14,550 bases of DNA from Blastocatellia bacterium (GTDB taxonomy: Bacteria; Acidobacteriota; Blastocatellia; Pyrinomonadales; Pyrinomonadaceae), in NCBI GenBank assembly GCA_003488005.1, contig DNND01000017.1, forward strand, positions 47,873 to 62,422, given 5' to 3'. The translations under genes were made by a program, and so were the position numbers. Under the pieces are notes generated by a model. The model did no database searches and was not told where the DNA came from. It saw nothing but the letters and a program-made list of their open reading frames with translations. Positions 13,833 through 14,550 of the stretch are shown here, in pieces. The stretch's first letter is position 1. Each line of letters opens with the position of its first letter.

Positions 13833-14402
13833 ATGTTTCTGTTGCGTAAGCCTACCGAAGCACTCATTCGCCGGTTCATTGCTGCGCAAAGAAACCTACC
13901 GTTTTCTTATTCACAAGTGGGCGCCACCCAAACCAAGCCGCCGGCTGGTTACACCGTCGATCACAATCGCATTCTGCTGGGTGAAGGTCGAGAAACTTTC
14001 ATGCGGGCCAGTGACGCGCTAAGCAAGTGGCGGCATTTTGAGCTGGGCTGGGCCAGCGTCATGCCGCACGGGAGTCCGCTGCAAACGGGGACGACTGTCG
14101 CGGTTCAGGCGCACACGTTTAGCTTCTGGTCGCTGAATGCCTGCCGCATCGTCTATACGATTAACGAGGATGGACCAGTCAAAAGGTTTGGGTTTGCTTA
14201 CGGAACGTTGCCGGATCACGCCGAGCGCGGTGAAGAGCGCTTTATGATCGAGTGTCTCGAAGACAATTCAGTTTGGTACGACATCTATGCGTTCTCGCGC
14301 CCGCAAAAGACAATCGTGAAACTAGGCCTGCCGTTGGCGCGGCGGTTGCAAAAACGATTCGGCCGCGAGTCGTTGGCGGTGATGGCGAAAGCCGCTCGCT
14401 GA
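13833..14402 (+). CDS. DUF1990 (UPF0548) family protein
   Basis: This 189-residue protein matches the DUF1990/UPF0548 pattern (PF09348), found in bacteria and plants and of unknown biochemical role. Visible family marks are FSYSQVGATQ (24-33), PAGY, ILLGEGRETFMRASDAL (47-63), W.HFELGWASV, LNACRIVYTI (101-110), FGFAYGTLPDHAERGEERF (119-137), VWYDIYAFSRP (147-157) and a basic C-terminus RRLQKRFGRES. ATG 13833 was chosen because it starts 4 bases after the xerD stop and gives the expected N-terminus; the longer frame from 13767 would overlap xerD by about 60 bases and adds only an arginine-rich stretch. It is probably co-transcribed with xerD, which says little about its function. No signal peptide or membrane segment is seen. 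Confidence 0.88.
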   Translation: MFLLRKPTEALIRRFIAAQRNLPFSYSQVGATQTKPPAGYTVDHNRILLGEGRETFMRASDALSKWRHFELGWASVMPHGSPLQTGTTVAVQAHTFSFWSLNACRIVYTINEDGPVKRFGFAYGTLPDHAERGEERFMIECLEDNSVWYDIYAFSRPQKTIVKLGLPLARRLQKRFGRESLAVMAKAAR

Positions 14403-14438
14403 AGAAATGCTTGGCAGAGCATGCTCAACCCCTTGGAG

Positions 14439-14550
14439 TGCGGCGGTCTGGCGCCGCTTTGGTCATGCTGACGCTATGAGCTTGCTTAATTAACACTGTT
14501 CATTACGTCGTGCCGGCGAACTCAGGTCAAAGCGGCGCCAGGCCGCCGCA
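14439..14550. repeat. Palindromic intergenic repeat pair at the window end
   Basis: TGCGGCGGTCTGGCGCCGC (from 14439) and its reverse complement at 14528-14550 match over 23 bases with one difference. Each arm is also a hairpin by itself (GCGGCG with CGCCGC). The 66 bases between hold no gene. The element may continue past the edge. Its core TGCGGCGGT resembles the arms of the element at 6463-6702, which suggests a shared class of interspersed repeats. Confidence 0.65.

Noticed and set aside
12747..14550. The palindromic repeats as a CRISPR array.
   Set aside because: There are only two inverted copies in each place, with no regularly spaced direct repeats and no cas genes.

Overview
The window looks like chromosomal DNA of a free-living, moderately GC-rich bacterium, most likely an Acidobacteriota of the Blastocatellia/Pyrinomonadaceae kind. 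This placement is inferred from recalled gene families, not from a search. The indications are the large secreted proteins with a conserved GDYS..DPVDDCTFWYTQEY signature, Ig-like repeats and Pro-Thr tails, MacB-like permeases in tandem, a small-membrane-protein plus winged-helix-regulator pair, a CreD-like protein, and several palindromic intergenic repeats. No rRNA, tRNA, CRISPR array, prophage or transposase was seen.

Layout. Minus strand, 1-6329: two tandem paralogous genes for large secreted proteins (1-1733, cut by the window edge, and 2224-4491), then an aldehyde dehydrogenase (4746-6329). The paralogues share most of their coding sequence and also their upstream leader and promoter-like blocks, but their C-termini differ: a Pro-Thr tail in one and two Ig-like domains in the other. 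A strong intrinsic terminator ends the 755-residue gene. From 6330 to 6834 there is no convincing gene; that stretch holds a 240-base inverted-repeat element and then a good promoter.

Plus strand, 6835-9973: a four-gene envelope module consisting of a polytopic membrane protein, an overlapping winged-helix (HTH_34-type) regulator, a membrane-anchored DUF4352-like extracytoplasmic protein and a CreD-like inner-membrane protein. The same 21-base operator-like motif lies over the -35 box in front of the first gene and in front of the third, suggesting that the encoded regulator controls the module. A stem-loop ends it.

Plus strand, 10116-12704: two MacB/FtsX-type ABC permeases without an ATPase, separated by a perfect hairpin. 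Plus strand, 12902-14402: a complete XerD-type tyrosine recombinase followed 4 bases later by a DUF1990 (UPF0548) protein. The intergenic regions around these genes carry palindromic repeats (12747-12885 and 14439-14550).

No clear-cut new defence or mobile system is present. The most interesting signals are the regulator-CreD module with its repeated operator, and the duplicated secreted genes whose leaders keep a conserved stem-loop and an anti-Shine-Dalgarno sequence.
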